Notes under the pieces: generated by a model
The model's input: only the letters and a program-made list of their open reading frames with translations
Told to the model about the DNA's origin: nothing
Databases searched by the model: none
Assembly (NCBI RefSeq): GCF_008254045.1
Contig: NZ_CP042425.1
Location: 8,074,163-8,138,162, forward strand
Direction of reading: 5' to 3'
DNA length: 64,000 nucleotides
From: Limnoglobus roseus
GTDB taxonomy: Bacteria > Planctomycetota > Planctomycetia > Gemmatales > Gemmataceae
Program-made: the position numbers and the translations under genes
In this document: positions 1-8,680 of the stretch, in pieces
Layout of the letters: the number at the start of each line of letters is the position of its first letter
Position numbering within the stretch: position 1 is the first letter of the stretch

Positions 1-1092
1 CAGGGCAAGCTGATCCGTGCCGTGACTTCGGGCGAGTGGGAGGCTCGCGACGTTCACCGCGTCAGCGAAGCCGACGGCGTGGTCTACTTCAGCGGCACGA
101 AGGACGGCACGAACGGCGCGAACCTCTACGCAGCCAAGCTCGACGGCTCCGGCGTCACACGGCTGTCGGCCGGCGACGGCACGCACACAGTTAGTGTGGC
201 CCCGAAGGGGAATCTTTTCACCGACCGCTTCACCGACAACACCACACCGGGCACAACTCTGCTCCGGGAACTCGGCGGGGGCGTCGTCCGCACGCTTGAC
301 AACAACCCGGCCTACGCCCGCGAGGAGTACCGCTTCGGCAACGTCGAGCGGCTCCAGGTTCCGATGAAGGACGGCTTCCAGCTAGAGGCCGCGATCACCT
401 ACCCGCCGGACTTCGACCCGACGAAGAAGTACCCGGTCTGGATTTCGACTTACGCCGGCCCGCACGCGCCGACGGTGAAGGACGCCTGGAGTTGGCGGGG
501 CTTCGAGCAAGTGCTAGCACACATGGGCGTCGTGTCGTTCCGCGTGGACCCGCGGTCGGCGAGCGGCAAGGGGGCCGTCTCCGCGTGGGCGTGCTACAAG
601 CAGATGGGCGTGCCGGAACTGAAAGACCTGGAAGAAGCCGTGGACTGGATCACGGCGAAGCCGTGGGCCGATTCGTCGCGAGTGGGCATCAGCGGGCACA
701 GCTTCGGTGGCTTCATCACCGCTTACGCCCTGACGCACTCAAAGAAGTTCGCGGCCGGCATCGCCGGTGCGCCGCCGACCGACTGGCGCTTGTACGACAC
801 GATCTACACCGAGCGGTACATGGGCCTGCCGGACGAGAACAAGGCAGGGTATGACAAGACCTCCGTGGTGAAGGCGGCCGGCAACCTGCACGGAAAGTTG
901 CTGCTCATCCACGGCCTGATGGACGACAACGTCCACGTGCAGAACTCGATGCAACTCGTGGACGCCTTGCAGAAGGCGAACAAGCCGTTCGAGTTGATGA
1001 TCTACCCCCCGTCGCGGCACGGCATCCGTGGCGAGCACTACCAGACCTTGCAAATCGACTTCATCCGCCGGACGATGCTGGGGGCGAAGTGA
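1..1092 (+). CDS. S9 family (prolyl oligopeptidase/DPP-IV-like) peptidase, 5'-truncated by the window
   Basis: The reading frame is open from base 1, so the N-terminal beta-propeller lies mostly outside the window. The visible 363 residues hold the last propeller strands and the complete C-terminal alpha/beta-hydrolase domain. The nucleophile elbow GHSFGG has its serine codon at about 700-702. The catalytic Asp is in the LMDDNVH segment (about 920-930) and the catalytic His in SRHGI (about 1018-1020). Segments such as LLLIHGLMDDNVH and the closing RRTML helix are typical of peptidase S9. The family cleaves short peptides after proline or alanine, usually in the periplasm. The signal peptide cannot be seen here. 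The gene stops 27 bp before the YchF-like gene on the same strand. The family call is firm; the exact specificity is not. Confidence 0.9.
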   Translation, partial: QGKLIRAVTSGEWEARDVHRVSEADGVVYFSGTKDGTNGANLYAAKLDGSGVTRLSAGDGTHTVSVAPKGNLFTDRFTDNTTPGTTLLRELGGGVVRTLDNNPAYAREEYRFGNVERLQVPMKDGFQLEAAITYPPDFDPTKKYPVWISTYAGPHAPTVKDAWSWRGFEQVLAHMGVVSFRVDPRSASGKGAVSAWACYKQMGVPELKDLEEAVDWITAKPWADSSRVGISGHSFGGFITAYALTHSKKFAAGIAGAPPTDWRLYDTIYTERYMGLPDENKAGYDKTSVVKAAGNLHGKLLLIHGLMDDNVHVQNSMQLVDALQKANKPFELMIYPPSRHGIRGEHYQTLQIDFIRRTMLGAK

Positions 1093-1119
1093 CGGCGGAC
1101 CACACGGGAGGGCGGTTCC

Positions 1120-2151
1120 ATGAAAGTCGGCCTCGTCGGATATTCGGGCGTCGGGAAGAGTACGGTGTTCCAGTGGCTGACCGGGGCCACGCCCGACCCC
1201 GGCAAGATTCAGCAGGGGCAACTCGCCACGGCGGACGTGCCCGATGATCGCCTCCGCGCAATCGCGGAGGCGTTCAAGCCGAAGAAGCTGACGTTCGCGA
1301 AGGTCGAGTTTCTCGACACGCCCGGCCTGATGGCCGACGACCGCAAGGACAACCCGCGCCGCCTCGGCATTCTGCGCGAGGCGAACGGTGTCGTCGTCGT
1401 CCTCGACGGCTTCAGCGGCGCACCGCTCGCGGAGCAGTTGCGAAAGTTCCAGGAGGAACTGCTGTTCGCGGACCTGGAAATCGTGTCCAACCGCGTGCCG
1501 AAGGTCGAGGCCCAGATGAAGAAGGCCAAGCCGGCGAAGGAGCGCGAGCTGGACGAGATCGAGTTGGCCCTGCTGAAGCGGGTCATCGCCGGGTTGGAGG
1601 CCGGAAAGTTCGCGAAGGAGATGCACCTCACCGCGGAGGACGAGAAGCTCCTCCGCAGCTTCCAACTGCTGACGCTGAAGCCGGAAACGGCGTTCGTGAA
1701 CCGCGGTGACGCCGGCTTCAACGACCCGCTGCCGGCCGATCTGCTCGCGATCTGCCCGGCGGCGACCCAGGCACCGGTGAAGTTGGAGACGGAACTGGCG
1801 GCGCTCTCGCAAGAGGACCGCGAGATGTTCATGGCCGACCTCGGCTTCAAGGGGTCGTTCCGCGAGGCCGCGATCCGCAGCGTCTTCTACGCGATGGGCC
1901 GCATCGTCTTCTTCACCGCCGGGCACGACGAGTGCCGGTCGTGGGCGATGACCGGCGGCGGCGACGCGGTGGCGGCGGCCGCGTGCATCCACAACGACCT
2001 CGCTGCCCGGTTCGTGCGGGCGCGGGTGGTCGGCTACGACACGTTCCGGCAGTGCGGGTATTCCGAGAAGGAAGCGAAGGCGAAGGGCCTCGAACGACTC
2101 GAAGGGAAGCAGTACGTCGTCCACGACGGGGACGTGGTCGAGATTCTCTAA
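1120..2151 (+). CDS. YchF/Obg-like GTPase, divergent
   Basis: 343 residues, a little shorter than the roughly 363 of YchF. The P-loop GYSGVGKST lies at residues 7-15, a switch-II-like DTPGL follows at about 66-70, a helical insertion sits at about 120-185, and the C-terminal TGS-like/DUF933 domain (residues about 255-343) contains FFTAGHDECRSW and ends in LEGKQYVVHDGDVVEIL, closely following YchF. YchF/OLA1 proteins are ribosome-associated P-loop NTPases, often preferring ATP. This copy differs from canonical YchF: the DIAGL segment is DTPGL, the glycine-rich GEGLGNKF loop is missing, and the NVNE base-recognition motif is replaced by VNRGD. It could therefore be a lineage-specific paralogue and not the housekeeping ychF, so no symbol is given. 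The ATG is preceded by GGGAGGGCGG, a good ribosome-binding site. Confidence 0.82.
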   Translation: MKVGLVGYSGVGKSTVFQWLTGATPDPGKIQQGQLATADVPDDRLRAIAEAFKPKKLTFAKVEFLDTPGLMADDRKDNPRRLGILREANGVVVVLDGFSGAPLAEQLRKFQEELLFADLEIVSNRVPKVEAQMKKAKPAKERELDEIELALLKRVIAGLEAGKFAKEMHLTAEDEKLLRSFQLLTLKPETAFVNRGDAGFNDPLPADLLAICPAATQAPVKLETELAALSQEDREMFMADLGFKGSFREAAIRSVFYAMGRIVFFTAGHDECRSWAMTGGGDAVAAAACIHNDLAARFVRARVVGYDTFRQCGYSEKEAKAKGLERLEGKQYVVHDGDVVEIL

Positions 2152-2155
2152 CCGC

Positions 2156-2920
2156 TCAACCCGGGGCGGCGGGCACGTCGAGCTTGAACCGCTGCTCGCC
2201 GATCTGGAACTTGCACTGGCCGCGGACTTCCCACTGGACCTGCCGCAGCCAGATGCCGTTGACCGAGTTGTTGTTCTCGAACCACCACCGGGCGTCGTCG
2301 TCGCGGAACAGGCGAGCGTGCTTCGGGTCGGCGAACGGGTCGTCCGGCCGGGCGATGACGCACTCTGGGTGGGTGCCGATCCAGTACTCCGGGTAGATGA
2401 GTTGCAGCTTCATCTGCGGTTGCCCGCCGACCAGTTCGACCAGCGCCGGGTACCGCGTGTGGAACTCCTGCCCCTGGTAGCGGGTCTTCGGCCCGCGGGA
2501 CTCGTAGGGCACGAATTCCTCCGGCTCCGTCTCGTCCATCGCCGACTCGAACCGGTAGCGGCCGTTGCCGATCAGGAACTCCGACCCACTGTCGAGCGGC
2601 CCCCGGCGGATGCGGACGAACATCCCGTTCGTGCTGTTCAGGTCGGTGATGATCCACCGATAGTCGCGGCCGAGGAACTGCCGGGTGATCTCGAGGTGGC
2701 GGCCGGAAATCAGGTCGTCGTGGTCGAGGATGAGGTGGCCTTCGGATCGGCCGATGATAAACCGCTCGCTGCGGATGCGGACCATCTCGCCGGACTCTTT
2801 GCCGTCGTCGCAGACCGTCAGCACGGCCACCGGGGGGCGAACGGTCGGCTGAAACGTGCGCACGCCGGTCGTCTTGCCGACCGGGTCGTTGTCGCGGTGA
2901 AACAGGTCGTTCGCGTTCAT
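2156..2920 (-). CDS. Tandem FHA-domain protein
   Basis: 254 residues with no signal peptide. The first FHA domain spans about residues 30-125 and keeps the phosphothreonine-binding signature: GRSEG, SGRH and DLNSTNG. A second, more degenerate FHA-like domain spans about 160-250, with WIGTHPE, KHARL and NNNSVNG in the same order. FHA domains bind phosphothreonine peptides. The gene starts 9 bp downstream of the Ser/Thr kinase stop on the same strand, so the two are very probably cotranscribed and the FHA protein is a likely substrate or reader of that kinase. It converges on the YchF-like gene, with only 4 bp between stop codons. The first FHA is certain; the second is inferred from motif order. 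Confidence 0.88.
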   Translation of the reverse strand: MNANDLFHRDNDPVGKTTGVRTFQPTVRPPVAVLTVCDDGKESGEMVRIRSERFIIGRSEGHLILDHDDLISGRHLEITRQFLGRDYRWIITDLNSTNGMFVRIRRGPLDSGSEFLIGNGRYRFESAMDETEPEEFVPYESRGPKTRYQGQEFHTRYPALVELVGGQPQMKLQLIYPEYWIGTHPECVIARPDDPFADPKHARLFRDDDARWWFENNNSVNGIWLRQVQWEVRGQCKFQIGEQRFKLDVPAAPG

Positions 2921-2929
2921 GTCTTCGCT

Positions 2930-4882
2930 TTACGAACGGTACGGGCGGTCGTCTGGGCGGCGGTCGTCCTCGTCATAGTACCGCGGCCGGGGGTTGCCGG
3001 CGGACCGACTCAGGAAGACTGCGATCCCTGCCCCGAGGCCGAGGACGACGAGGAAAGCCACGACGACGAGGACGCTCGTGTCGATGAAGAGTGGGGCGGC
3101 GGCCAGGCCGAGTAGCCACGCCAGCAGGAATGTGCCGATCCACCACTTGCGGTCCACCCACCGCGACGACAGTGGCTTGCCCGCGGCCTTCGGCTGGCTG
3201 TACAGGAATAACATCCCGAAGAGGCCGACGATGGCGGGCAGGCGGACGACGAACAGCCCAATCGATCCGGGCGGGGCGGTCGAAACGGTACTGGCAGCGA
3301 GAACGTCGGTCTGACCCTTTGGCTTCGAGCTTTTCGGTGCGGTGTCCGCGTCCGTTTTCTCCGTGGGCATTTTCTCGGAGGACAGTTTCCCCGCGTCGGT
3401 CTTGGCGGAACTCAGGGCTTTCGGATCGGCCTCCTTGATCGATAAGACGGACGCGGTCACGCCGGCGACGAGCAGGACGAAGACGAGTTGCAGGTAGCCC
3501 CAGACGAGCCACCAGATGTGCGGCTTGATTCCGGCCGCCATGCGGGTGAAGTCTCGCGAGCGGCGGGGGGCGTCGGCTTCGGGAGGGTCATCGATCCCGG
3601 CGAACGGAACGATGGCCGGGTGCTCAGCCGACGGCGGAGGGCCAATGGGAATCGCCTTGGCGACCTGTAACTTGGGCGGCGGGGCGACCGGGACGGCGGC
3701 GGGCGGGGCTAACGGGATGACGGGCGGAACCGCCGGCGGAATCACCGGAGCAGCCGTGGGAAACGACACGGTCGAACCGCCGGAGACGGTCGGCTTCGCG
3801 TCGTCCCTCTTGATCCGGTTCACTTCGCCCGTCCGCTCGACGTCTTCCTCAATGTTGTTGTTCTGCGCTGGCGGGTTGGCGTTCGCGGCACCGCCCAACC
3901 CACCCTTCAGGAACGGCGTCAAGACCGCCACGACCTCGCCCGGCGTCTGGTACCGCTTGCCCGGTTCCTTCGCCATCAGCTTGTTGACGATGTTCGCGAG
4001 TTCGACTGGCACTTCCGGCCGCAGGAGGTTGAGCGGGCGGGCGGTCTTGAAGACGTGCGCTTCCTGCAACTCGAACTCGTTCCGGCCGCGGAACGGCGGT
4101 TCACCGGCGAGCAGAAAATAGAGCGTGCAGCCGAGGCTGTACAGGTCGGCCCGGATGTCGGCGGTGGCGGCGTCGCGGATCTGCTCCGGGGCGACGTAGT
4201 CCGGCGTGCCGAGCATCTTGCCCGTGCCGGTCAGGCCGGCGTTCGGCTCCTCGTCCTCGATGCGGGCTTTCGCGAGCCCGAAGTCGAGGATCTTGACCGT
4301 GTGCTTCTTGCCGTTCTTGTTCAGGATCAGGTTCGACGGTTTGATGTCGCGGTGCACCAGGCCGTTCTCGTGGGCGTGCTGCAACCCCCGCGCGACCTGG
4401 TGGACGTAGTAGACCGCGTTCGGGACCGCCAACCGGCCGTGCCCCTTCACGATCTTCGAAAGGTCGTCGCCGGGGACGTACTCCATCACGAAGACGAGGA
4501 ACTCGTTGACCTGGTGCGACGTGTACGCGATGACGACGTTCGGGTGGTTCAGGCGGGCGGCCGACTGCATCTCGGTAATGAACCGCTGGATCGCGCTCGA
4601 ACGGTGCAACCGCTCGGTCTTGACGATCTTCAGGACGACGGGCCGGCGGAGGAACTTGTCTTGCGCGAGGTACACCTGCCCCATTCCGCCGCTGCCGATC
4701 TCCTTGAGAATCTCGTACTGAGTGAGCGTGAGGAGTTCGGGCGGCAAGGACAGGGACGACGAGGGCGAGGACGGGAGGGATGGGGCCGAAGCGTCCTGCG
4801 AGGGGAGGTACGTCTCCGTCAGTTTCGACGCGGTTTCGGGTTGGTCGGCCGGCTTCAGCGGATCACTGGAGGACGGGGACAT
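2930..4882 (-). CDS. Membrane Ser/Thr protein kinase (Hanks/PknB type)
   Basis: 650 residues from the ATG at 4882; a TTG ten codons upstream (4912) is an alternative. A Ser/Pro-rich N-terminus precedes the kinase domain (about residues 56-320): glycine loop GSGGMG, Lys in VVLKIVK, catalytic loop HRDIKPSN, DFG, and APE in YVAPEQ. All residues needed for catalysis are present. A proline-rich linker (about 340-450) follows, then a membrane helix (WWLVWGYLQLVFVLLVAG), a Lys/Thr/Ser-rich stretch, and three further hydrophobic segments before a polar Arg/Asp/Tyr tail. The kinase domain is therefore cytoplasmic and tethered. No extracellular PASTA or WD40 sensor is present. It is followed 9 bp later by the tandem-FHA gene, and the branching-enzyme gene ends about 100 bp upstream on the same strand. 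Confidence 0.93.
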   Translation of the reverse strand: MSPSSSDPLKPADQPETASKLTETYLPSQDASAPSLPSSPSSSLSLPPELLTLTQYEILKEIGSGGMGQVYLAQDKFLRRPVVLKIVKTERLHRSSAIQRFITEMQSAARLNHPNVVIAYTSHQVNEFLVFVMEYVPGDDLSKIVKGHGRLAVPNAVYYVHQVARGLQHAHENGLVHRDIKPSNLILNKNGKKHTVKILDFGLAKARIEDEEPNAGLTGTGKMLGTPDYVAPEQIRDAATADIRADLYSLGCTLYFLLAGEPPFRGRNEFELQEAHVFKTARPLNLLRPEVPVELANIVNKLMAKEPGKRYQTPGEVVAVLTPFLKGGLGGAANANPPAQNNNIEEDVERTGEVNRIKRDDAKPTVSGGSTVSFPTAAPVIPPAVPPVIPLAPPAAVPVAPPPKLQVAKAIPIGPPPSAEHPAIVPFAGIDDPPEADAPRRSRDFTRMAAGIKPHIWWLVWGYLQLVFVLLVAGVTASVLSIKEADPKALSSAKTDAGKLSSEKMPTEKTDADTAPKSSKPKGQTDVLAASTVSTAPPGSIGLFVVRLPAIVGLFGMLFLYSQPKAAGKPLSSRWVDRKWWIGTFLLAWLLGLAAAPLFIDTSVLVVVAFLVVLGLGAGIAVFLSRSAGNPRPRYYDEDDRRPDDRPYRS

Positions 4883-4985
4883 GGATGGCGTCGCTTCGGT
4901 TGAAGAAAACAAGCCCGGTCGCCCGCCCGCGGCAGGCGGTGGAGTCCATCTTCCGAGACCCCTTTCCGCCTGTCAACGAAGAAAC

Positions 4986-6893
4986 TCACGCCGTGCCGTG
5001 CATGAACACGACGCCCAGCGGCGGGAGCGTCAAATTCACCGAGTACGGCTGACCGTGCATCGGCAGGAACTCGGCATGAACGCCGCCGTTGTTGCCGACG
5101 TTCGACCCGCCGTAGGTCGCCGCGTCCGAGTTCAGGGCTTCCTTCCAGTATCCGGGGCACGGGACGCCGATGCGGTAGTTGTACCGCGGCACGGGCGTAA
5201 AGTTGCACACGACCACCACGCGGTCGAGGGTCTTCCCCTTCCGCAAGAAGCTCATGACGCTCGACCCGGAGTCGAGTGCGTCGATCCACTCGTACCCGCC
5301 CGGTTGATTGTCGAGTTCGTGCATCGCCGGGTTCGCGCGGTACAGGTGGTTCAGGTCGCTGATGAGTTGCAGGATTCCCTTGTGGCTGTCGTGCTCCAGC
5401 AGGTGCCAGTCGATGCTGGAGTCGTGCCGCCACTCCTGCCGCTGGGCGATCTCACCGCCCATGAAGAGGAGCTTCTTGCCGGTCATGCCCCACTGGTAGG
5501 CGTAGAGCGCCCGGAGGTTCGCGAACTTCTGCCACTCGTCGCCGGGCATCTTGTCCCACAGCGGCCCCTTGCCGTGGACAACCTCGTCGTGCGACAGCGG
5601 CAGCACGAAGTTCTCGTGGTAGGCGTAGAGCATCCGGAACGTCAGGTCGTTCTGGTGGTACTTGCGATGGATCGCCTCTTTCTCGAAGTATTTCAGCGTG
5701 TCGTGCATCCAGCCCATGTCCCACTTGTAGCCGAAGCCGAGGCCGCCGACATAGGTCGGCCGCGACACCATGCCCCAACTCGTGGACTCTTCCGCGTAGG
5801 TCTGCACGTCCGGGTACTTCTCGTACACGGTCTGGTTGAACCGGCGGAGGAAGTCGATGGCCTCGATGTTCTCTTTGCCGCCGTACTGGTTCGGGATCCA
5901 CTCGCCGGCCTTGCGGCTGTAGTCGAGGTACAACATGCTCGCCACGGCGTCCACGCGGATGCCGTCGATGTGATACTTGTCGAGCCAGAACATCGCCGAC
6001 GAGAGCAGGAAGCTGCGGACCTCGTGCCGGCTGTAGTTGAAGATGTAGCTGCCCCAGTCGGGGTGGTAGCCCTGGCGGTCGTCGGAGTGCTCGTACAGGT
6101 GCGTGCCATCGAAGTACGCCAACCCGTGCGCGTCGGTGGCGAAGTGCGAGGGCACCCAGTCAAGGATCACACCGATATCATGCTGGTGGAGGTAGTCGAT
6201 GAGGTACATCAGGTCTTGCGGTGTGCCGAACCGACTCGTCGCAGCGAAGTACCCGGTCGTCTGATAGCCCCACGAGCCGAAGAACGGGTGTTCCGTCACC
6301 GGCAGGAACTCGATGTGCGTGAAGCCGCACTTCTTGACGTGCTCGGTCAGGTGCGGCGCGAGGTCACGATAGCTCAGCGAGTGGTACGGCGGGCCGTCCT
6401 CGCGCATCCACGAGCCGAGGTGAACTTCGTAGATGCTGACCGGGGCGTCCTGGGTCTGCTTGGCCTTGCGCGTCTTCATGTAAGCCGCGTCGTTCCACTT
6501 GTAGTCCAGGTCCCAGACGACGGACGCCGACTTCGGCGGGACTTCGCACAGGAAGCCGTAGGGGTCGGCCTTATCGACCGTGAACCCGTCGTGCGGCGTG
6601 GCGATGTGGTACTTGTAGCAGTGCCCCTGCTGCGCCCCCGGCACGAAGCCGGCCCAGATGCCCGATGCGCCTTGAGGCGTCAGCGGGTTCTTGCCGCGGT
6701 CCCAGCCGTTGAAGTCCCCGACCACGGACACATACTTGGCCGACGGCGCCCAAACGGCGAACTGCGTTCCCTTCACGTCGCCGCGTGTCACCAAGTGCGC
6801 GCCGAACTTCTCATACCCGTTGAGGTAATTGCCCTCGTTGAACAGGAAGAAGTCTTGTTCGCCGAACCAGGAGGGGGGGGGCTTTTGTGTCAT
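4986..6893 (-). CDS. glgB: 1,4-alpha-glucan branching enzyme
   Basis: 635 residues. It transfers alpha-1,4-glucan chains to alpha-1,6 positions in glycogen synthesis. An N-terminal CBM48-like domain (about residues 25-120, with FAVWAPSAKYVSVVGDFNGW) precedes the GH13 barrel. The catalytic nucleophile Asp is in GIRVDAVASMLYLD, the acid/base Glu in YAEEST, and the third Asp in LPLSHDEVVHGKG. The C-terminal beta domain contains VVVCNFTPVPRYNYRIGVP. The length fits the shorter GlgB type without the N1 module. The ATG at 6893 was chosen because the frame upstream of it is low-complexity; codons 5-8 contain a run of nine C on the coding strand (6873-6881). No other glycogen gene is in view; the kinase and FHA genes lie downstream on the same strand. 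Confidence 0.95.
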   Translation of the reverse strand: MTQKPPPSWFGEQDFFLFNEGNYLNGYEKFGAHLVTRGDVKGTQFAVWAPSAKYVSVVGDFNGWDRGKNPLTPQGASGIWAGFVPGAQQGHCYKYHIATPHDGFTVDKADPYGFLCEVPPKSASVVWDLDYKWNDAAYMKTRKAKQTQDAPVSIYEVHLGSWMREDGPPYHSLSYRDLAPHLTEHVKKCGFTHIEFLPVTEHPFFGSWGYQTTGYFAATSRFGTPQDLMYLIDYLHQHDIGVILDWVPSHFATDAHGLAYFDGTHLYEHSDDRQGYHPDWGSYIFNYSRHEVRSFLLSSAMFWLDKYHIDGIRVDAVASMLYLDYSRKAGEWIPNQYGGKENIEAIDFLRRFNQTVYEKYPDVQTYAEESTSWGMVSRPTYVGGLGFGYKWDMGWMHDTLKYFEKEAIHRKYHQNDLTFRMLYAYHENFVLPLSHDEVVHGKGPLWDKMPGDEWQKFANLRALYAYQWGMTGKKLLFMGGEIAQRQEWRHDSSIDWHLLEHDSHKGILQLISDLNHLYRANPAMHELDNQPGGYEWIDALDSGSSVMSFLRKGKTLDRVVVVCNFTPVPRYNYRIGVPCPGYWKEALNSDAATYGGSNVGNNGGVHAEFLPMHGQPYSVNLTLPPLGVVFMHGTA

Positions 6894-7239
6894 GATTGCC
6901 GACCGCGGCCAGAGGAAGAGGGGAAGATACCTGGAAGAATTACCGGACAACGACCCCCGAGACCAGAGACTTTCGCGGGAACCGCAGTAGAAGCTGGGAA
7001 AAATCTCCGGATGATCGTCAAATATCCGGCTCTGACGAGTGTGCAGGTTATATGCCCTTTTTCGAGAACGAAGGCCCTTCCCATATCGACATGCGACCGG
7101 CGGTTCCCAACAGGCTCACACCCAAAGTTGCAATCATCTCATCAAGTCGTGCGATTGCAGAAATAACTTTACAACGCAAAGTTTAATTACTATTCTCTTC
7201 CCTCACGGTCGGCTCGGCCCTCGGGTGGCTGACAGGCCG
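6894..7239. other. Intergenic region between divergent glgB and a membrane-protein gene
   Basis: About 346 bp with no credible gene. The half nearer the membrane-protein gene is unusually AT-rich for this genome (about 7140-7200) and carries a sigma70-like promoter candidate. The half nearer glgB is G/A-rich. Small open frames here have no ribosome-binding site or recognisable protein features. Confidence 0.6.
7168..7196 (+). promoter_or_regulatory. Candidate sigma70-type promoter for the tandem membrane-protein genes
   Basis: TTTACA (7168-7173) and TATTCT (7191-7196) are separated by exactly 17 bp in an AT-rich patch and end 43 bp before the ATG at 7240. The match is good but is found by eye only; planctomycete promoters are poorly defined. 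Confidence 0.35.
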
Positions 7240-8010
7240 ATGAACTTCGACCCCGTTTCCAGAGCCAACATGAATGCCTTCCGAGAACTCGACCGCATCC
7301 TTCGGGGCGAACCGATAGGCGAGACGGCGACGCCGTTGCACCTGCGGCCGGTCGTGAAGGTGCTTTTGCTTCTGGCCGTCGCTTACGGCTGCTGCATGGG
7401 GAGTTTCGGCTTGTTCGGTCGGGAGGAGCCGGAGTTCCGCCAAGTGGTGGCCTCCGCGGTCAAGGTGCCGGCGTTGTTCTCACTGACGTTGGCCGTGACG
7501 TTCCCGTCGCTGTACGTCTTCAACACCCTCCTCGGCACTCGCCTCCACCTCAGCGAGTTGGCCCGCGTCTTGACGTGCGGCATGGCCGTCTTGATTTCCG
7601 TACTGGCCGCACTCGGGCCGATCGTCGCGTTCTTCTCGTCGACGACGATCAACTACTCGTTCATCCTCCTCCTAAATGTCGCGGTCTTCACGGTGGCAGG
7701 TCTCTTCGGCGTGTCGTTTTTATTCCGGGTACTGGCCCGGTCTCCTGGCGGGTCGGTCGTCGTGACACCGCCGGCCGAAGAAGCCCGATCGGAGTCGCCG
7801 CTCCCCGTCGCCCGCCCGGTGAGGGCAGCCAACGTTGGCACGGTCTTCTACGTGTGGCTCGTGGCGTTCGGGCTGGTGGGCGCTCAGATGGCTTGGGTTC
7901 TGCGGCCGTTCGTCGGGTCGCCGTTCCTACCGTTCACGTGGTTCCGGGCGCGAGAGTCGTCGTTCTTCGAAGCGGTGTTCAAGTCGCTCCGTCACCTCTT
8001 CGGCTTATAA
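7240..8010 (+). CDS. Conserved planctomycete polytopic membrane protein (paralogue 1)
   Basis: 256 residues from the ATG at 7240; a second ATG at 7270 (MNAFRELDRIL) is also plausible. About five hydrophobic segments: VVKVLLLLAVAYGCCMG, VPALFSLTLAVTFPSLYVF, VLTCGMAVLISVLAALG, SFILLLNVAVFTVAGLFG, and a C-terminal VFYVWLVAFGLVGAQMAWVL. A charged loop rich in Glu, Ser and Pro separates the fourth and fifth. I do not recognise an enzyme or transporter family. Its closest relative in view is the next gene: both share a VKVP-helix, a P-S-x-x-V-x-N-T-L-x-G motif and an M-x-W-x-LRPF-x-G-x-P motif near the end. The stop is 4 bp before the next ATG, so the two form an operon. Confidence 0.75.
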   Translation: MNFDPVSRANMNAFRELDRILRGEPIGETATPLHLRPVVKVLLLLAVAYGCCMGSFGLFGREEPEFRQVVASAVKVPALFSLTLAVTFPSLYVFNTLLGTRLHLSELARVLTCGMAVLISVLAALGPIVAFFSSTTINYSFILLLNVAVFTVAGLFGVSFLFRVLARSPGGSVVVTPPAEEARSESPLPVARPVRAANVGTVFYVWLVAFGLVGAQMAWVLRPFVGSPFLPFTWFRARESSFFEAVFKSLRHLFGL

Positions 8011-8014
8011 CGGC

Positions 8015-8680
8015 ATGAACCCGATCGAACAGGCCATCGCATCGATTCTCGTCGGCTCGCGCGAGTCCGTGGACCGCCGCCGGGCGGTGAGGGCGTGGGT
8101 TCTGGCCGTCGGGCTTGGCGGCGGGTTTTACGGCATGGTCATGGGCGCGTTCGGCGGACTGACGCCCGACCGCGTGGTGCAGGTTCTCTATTCGGCAATC
8201 AAAGTCCCCATCCTTCTGATGGCGACGACGCTGTTGGCAATCCCGAGCTTTTTCGTCTTGAACACGTTGGCCGGGTTGCGGGCGGACTTCGGCACGGCTG
8301 TCCGGGCGGTCCTCGGCACGCAGGCGGCCGTAGCGATTCTCCTCGCGGCCCTCGCCCCGTACACGGCCGTTTGGTACCTGTCGTCGACGGACTATCACGA
8401 AGCGACGAGTTTCAACGCCCTGATGTTCGCGATCGCCACGTTCGCCGCCCAGTGGCAACTCCGACAGCGGTATCGCGAACTCGAAGCCCGCAACGCCCGG
8501 CACGTGACCCTGCGGCGGGTATGGATCTACCTGTACGCCTTCGTCGGCATCCAGATGGGCTGGTTCCTCCGGCCGTTCATCGGCGACCCGAGCCGCCCGC
8601 CGACGTTCCTCCGCCCCGACGCCTGGGGCAACGCCTACGTGGTGGTGGTCGTCACCGTCTGGCGAGCCGTTGTGCACTGA
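8015..8680 (+). CDS. Conserved planctomycete polytopic membrane protein (paralogue 2)
   Basis: 221 residues from the ATG at 8015. The helix pattern matches the preceding protein: AVGLGGGFYGMVMGAFGG, VPILLMATTLLAIPSFFVL, AAVAILLAALAPYTAV, a helix ending in an Arg/Glu-rich loop (RQRYRELEARNAR), then VWIYLYAFVGIQMGWFLRPF. Shared motifs (IKVP, NTLAG, GWFLRPFIGDP) show that the pair arose by duplication. No catalytic motif or solute-transport signature is seen. It could be half of a heteromeric membrane complex with its paralogue, but that is inference. Confidence 0.75.
   Translation: MNPIEQAIASILVGSRESVDRRRAVRAWVLAVGLGGGFYGMVMGAFGGLTPDRVVQVLYSAIKVPILLMATTLLAIPSFFVLNTLAGLRADFGTAVRAVLGTQAAVAILLAALAPYTAVWYLSSTDYHEATSFNALMFAIATFAAQWQLRQRYRELEARNARHVTLRRVWIYLYAFVGIQMGWFLRPFIGDPSRPPTFLRPDAWGNAYVVVVVTVWRAVVH

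Noticed and set aside
739..2124. Open frame of 461 codons on the minus strand opposite the YchF-like gene
   Set aside because: Shadow frame: the opposite strand encodes a protein with P-loop and TGS-like motifs.
4722..7166. Long open frame of 814 codons on the plus strand across glgB
   Set aside because: It is antisense to a clearly recognised GH13 enzyme and its translation is an Arg/Val/Glu-rich pattern typical of shadow frames in GC-rich DNA. No motif supports it.
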